This document shows, one piece after another, positions 5,349 through 6,559 of a stretch of DNA of 6,559 nt (position 1 is its first letter; each line of letters opens with the position of its first letter). The position numbers and the translations under genes were made by a program. The notes below the pieces were generated by a model, which ran no database searches, was not told where the DNA came from, and was given only the letters and a program-made list of their open reading frames with translations. The stretch comes from Spirochaetales bacterium (GTDB taxonomy: Bacteria > Spirochaetota > Spirochaetia > DSM-16054 > Sediminispirochaetaceae): positions 1 through 6,559 of the forward strand of contig JAASTM010000138.1 in assembly GCA_021767325.1 (NCBI GenBank). Reading direction: 5' to 3'.

Positions 5349-6559
5349 GCAGCACCTCCTGTTATTGCGTTGAATTTGCAGGCTTCGATACAGGCTCCGC
5401 ATTTGATGCAGAGCTCGGGGTTGATTGTGTGCGGTTGGCGCAGCTCGCCTTCGATTGCATCTACCGGACATTTGCGCTTACACAGGGTGCAGCCCTTGCA
5501 GAGCTGCGGGTTGATCTCGATGGAAGTAAGGGCCGTACACTGCTTGGTCGGGCAGTGTTTGTCTTCGACATGCGCCTCGTACTCGGCGCGAAACTGCCGG
5601 AGGGTTGAGAGCACCGGGGCGGGGGCGGATTTTCCGAGTCCGCAGAGGGAGGAGTCGGCCACGTTTTCGCAGAGCTCCTCCAGCAGGGCAAGGGTTCGGG
5701 CATCTGAGCGCCCTTCGATTATGTCGTCCAGGAGCTCCAGCAGCTGTCTGGTTCCCTCGCGACAGGGCACACACTTGCCGCAGGACTCGTGCTGGGTAAA
5801 CTGCATGAAAAAGCGCGCTACCTGCACCATGCAGGTGTCCTCGTTCATTACCACCAGCCCACCGGAGCCGACCATTGCACCGACCTCGTCGAGCGAGTCG
5901 AAATCCAGGGGCAGGTCGAGGTGTTCGGCGGTAAGACATCCGCCGGAAGGCCCGCCGATTTGTACCGCCTTAAAGGCGTTGTTGTTGATGGCGCCGGACT
6001 CATCGAGCACCCCACCGCCGATTTCAAAGACTATCTCCCGCAAGGTTGTGCCGAAGGGTACCTCTATCAGCCCGGTGTTCGCCACGTGTCCGGTGAGGGC
6101 GAAGGTCTTGGTTCCCGGTGAGTTCTCAGTTCCCGCGCTGCGGTAGGCTTCCGCCCCGCGGTCTATAATTCCGGGGACCATGGCCAGAGTTTCGACGTTG
6201 TTGACGATGGTCGGCTTGTCCCACAAGCCCCGCTCGGCGGTGCGCGGCGGCTTGGGCCGCGGCATTCCGCGGTTGCCCATAATGGATGAAACCATGGCAC
6301 TGGCTTCGCCGCAGACGAAGGCGCCGGCCCCCTCCATAATCTGTATATCGAAATCGAGTCCGGTTCCGAAGATATCGCGTCCGAGCAGCCCGGCCTCCCG
6401 GGCGTCGGCCACTGCCTTTCTCAGCCGCTTTACCGCCAGCGGATACTCGGCCCGCACGTACCCGTAGCCGGCGTGGGCGCCGGTGGCCCGGGCACCGATG
6501 AGCATTCCCTCGAGCACCACGTGGGGGTTGCCTTCGAGGATGCTGCGGTCCATGAAGGC
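5345..6559 (-). CDS. hydB: NuoF-like NADH/FMN subunit HydB of the [FeFe] hydrogenase, 5' end outside window
   Basis: Flavoprotein subunit that exchanges electrons between NAD(P)H and the hydrogenase; in bifurcating members its FMN is held to be the bifurcation site. About 404 C-terminal residues are visible. The open frame continues to the window edge through A-F before MDRS, so the Met at 6553 is internal. HydB proteins are usually near 600 residues, so roughly the first third is missing. Numbering from that Met, the NuoF core shows GYGYVRAEYP (29-38), GAGAFVCGEAS (75-85) and KPTIVNNVETLA (113-124). The NuoF-type [4Fe-4S] site is ESCGKCVPCREG (Cys258, 261, 264) plus Cys304. A C-terminal extension absent from respiratory NuoF holds two ferredoxin-type [4Fe-4S] clusters (Cys352/355/358/362 and Cys382/385/388/392). 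The linker between carries HCPTKQC (His333, Cys334, Cys339). The ferredoxin extension is what marks it as HydB rather than a complex I subunit. A NuoE-like hydC is expected upstream. Confidence 0.95.
   Translation of the reverse strand, partial: AFMDRSILEGNPHVVLEGMLIGARATGAHAGYGYVRAEYPLAVKRLRKAVADAREAGLLGRDIFGTGLDFDIQIMEGAGAFVCGEASAMVSSIMGNRGMPRPKPPRTAERGLWDKPTIVNNVETLAMVPGIIDRGAEAYRSAGTENSPGTKTFALTGHVANTGLIEVPFGTTLREIVFEIGGGVLDESGAINNNAFKAVQIGGPSGGCLTAEHLDLPLDFDSLDEVGAMVGSGGLVVMNEDTCMVQVARFFMQFTQHESCGKCVPCREGTRQLLELLDDIIEGRSDARTLALLEELCENVADSSLCGLGKSAPAPVLSTLRQFRAEYEAHVEDKHCPTKQCTALTSIEINPQLCKGCTLCKRKCPVDAIEGELRQPHTINPELCIKCGACIEACKFNAITGGAA
5355..5360 (-). promoter_or_regulatory. Shine-Dalgarno site that fixes the hydA start
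   Basis: AGGAGG on the minus strand, six bases before ATG at 5348 and inside the last codons of hydB. It rules out the in-frame Met at 5471, which would add 41 Arg-rich residues overlapping hydB with no homology to the [2Fe-2S] domain. Confidence 0.92.

Noticed and set aside
5349..5471. Upstream extension of hydA by 41 codons to Met at 5471
   Set aside because: It would overlap hydB heavily, is Arg-rich without homology, and the consensus AGGAGG sits in front of the ATG at 5348 instead.
5061..6146. Plus-strand open frame of about 361 codons across the hydB-hydA junction
   Set aside because: Antisense to well-conserved hydB and hydA coding sequence with Ser/Arg/Pro-rich low-complexity content; a shadow frame.
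5345..6559. HydB as a NuoF subunit of respiratory complex I
   Set aside because: The C-terminal pair of ferredoxin clusters and the overlap with hydA point to a hydrogenase subunit, not to complex I.

Overview
The window looks like chromosomal DNA of an anaerobic, fermentative bacterium. The best guess is a free-living spirochaete, but this is an inference. It rests on an NAD-linked multi-subunit [FeFe] hydrogenase, on two secreted lipoproteins with spirochaete-like relaxed lipoboxes, and on a sigma70-type promoter and Shine-Dalgarno style. No 16S rRNA or other phylogenetic marker is present, so the assignment cannot be confirmed here.

Layout, left to right. (1) 30-1358, minus: a 442-residue lipoprotein with a chitobiase-C-terminal-like domain followed by seven regularly spaced Asp-box/BNR repeats, read here as a seven-bladed beta-propeller. 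(2) 1359-1549: a divergent intergenic region with a recognisable promoter on each strand. (3) 1550-2032, plus: a 160-residue Gly/Ser/Asp-rich lipoprotein of unknown function with one DxDxDG calcium-loop-like motif, ending in a clear intrinsic terminator (2041-2086). (4) 2207-3163, minus: a membrane-anchored alpha/beta hydrolase that converges on the small lipoprotein. (5) 3164-3320: an intergenic stretch with two strong inverted repeats, one near the hydrolase start and one just past the hydrogenase stop. (6) 3321-5348, minus: hydA, the complete catalytic subunit of a modular [FeFe] hydrogenase. (7) 5345-6559, minus: hydB, the NuoF-like flavoprotein subunit, cut by the right edge of the window.

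hydB and hydA overlap by four bases (ATGA) and form an operon read leftward. Its upstream part, probably including a NuoE-like hydC, lies beyond the window. The two subunits carry the full cofactor set expected of a soluble NAD(P)H- and ferredoxin-linked, probably electron-bifurcating hydrogenase of the Thermotoga/Acetobacterium HydABC type. This enzyme would release or take up H2 in the cytoplasm while balancing NADH and reduced ferredoxin. The left half (two exported lipoproteins and a membrane-anchored hydrolase) is accessory envelope material with no visible functional tie to the hydrogenase, and its base composition is visibly more AT-rich.

I did not find an RNA gene, CRISPR array, insertion sequence or an obviously new multi-gene system. 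The items most worth a second look are the seven-repeat propeller lipoprotein, the non-canonical nucleophile elbow of the hydrolase, and the inverted repeats between 3190 and 3310.
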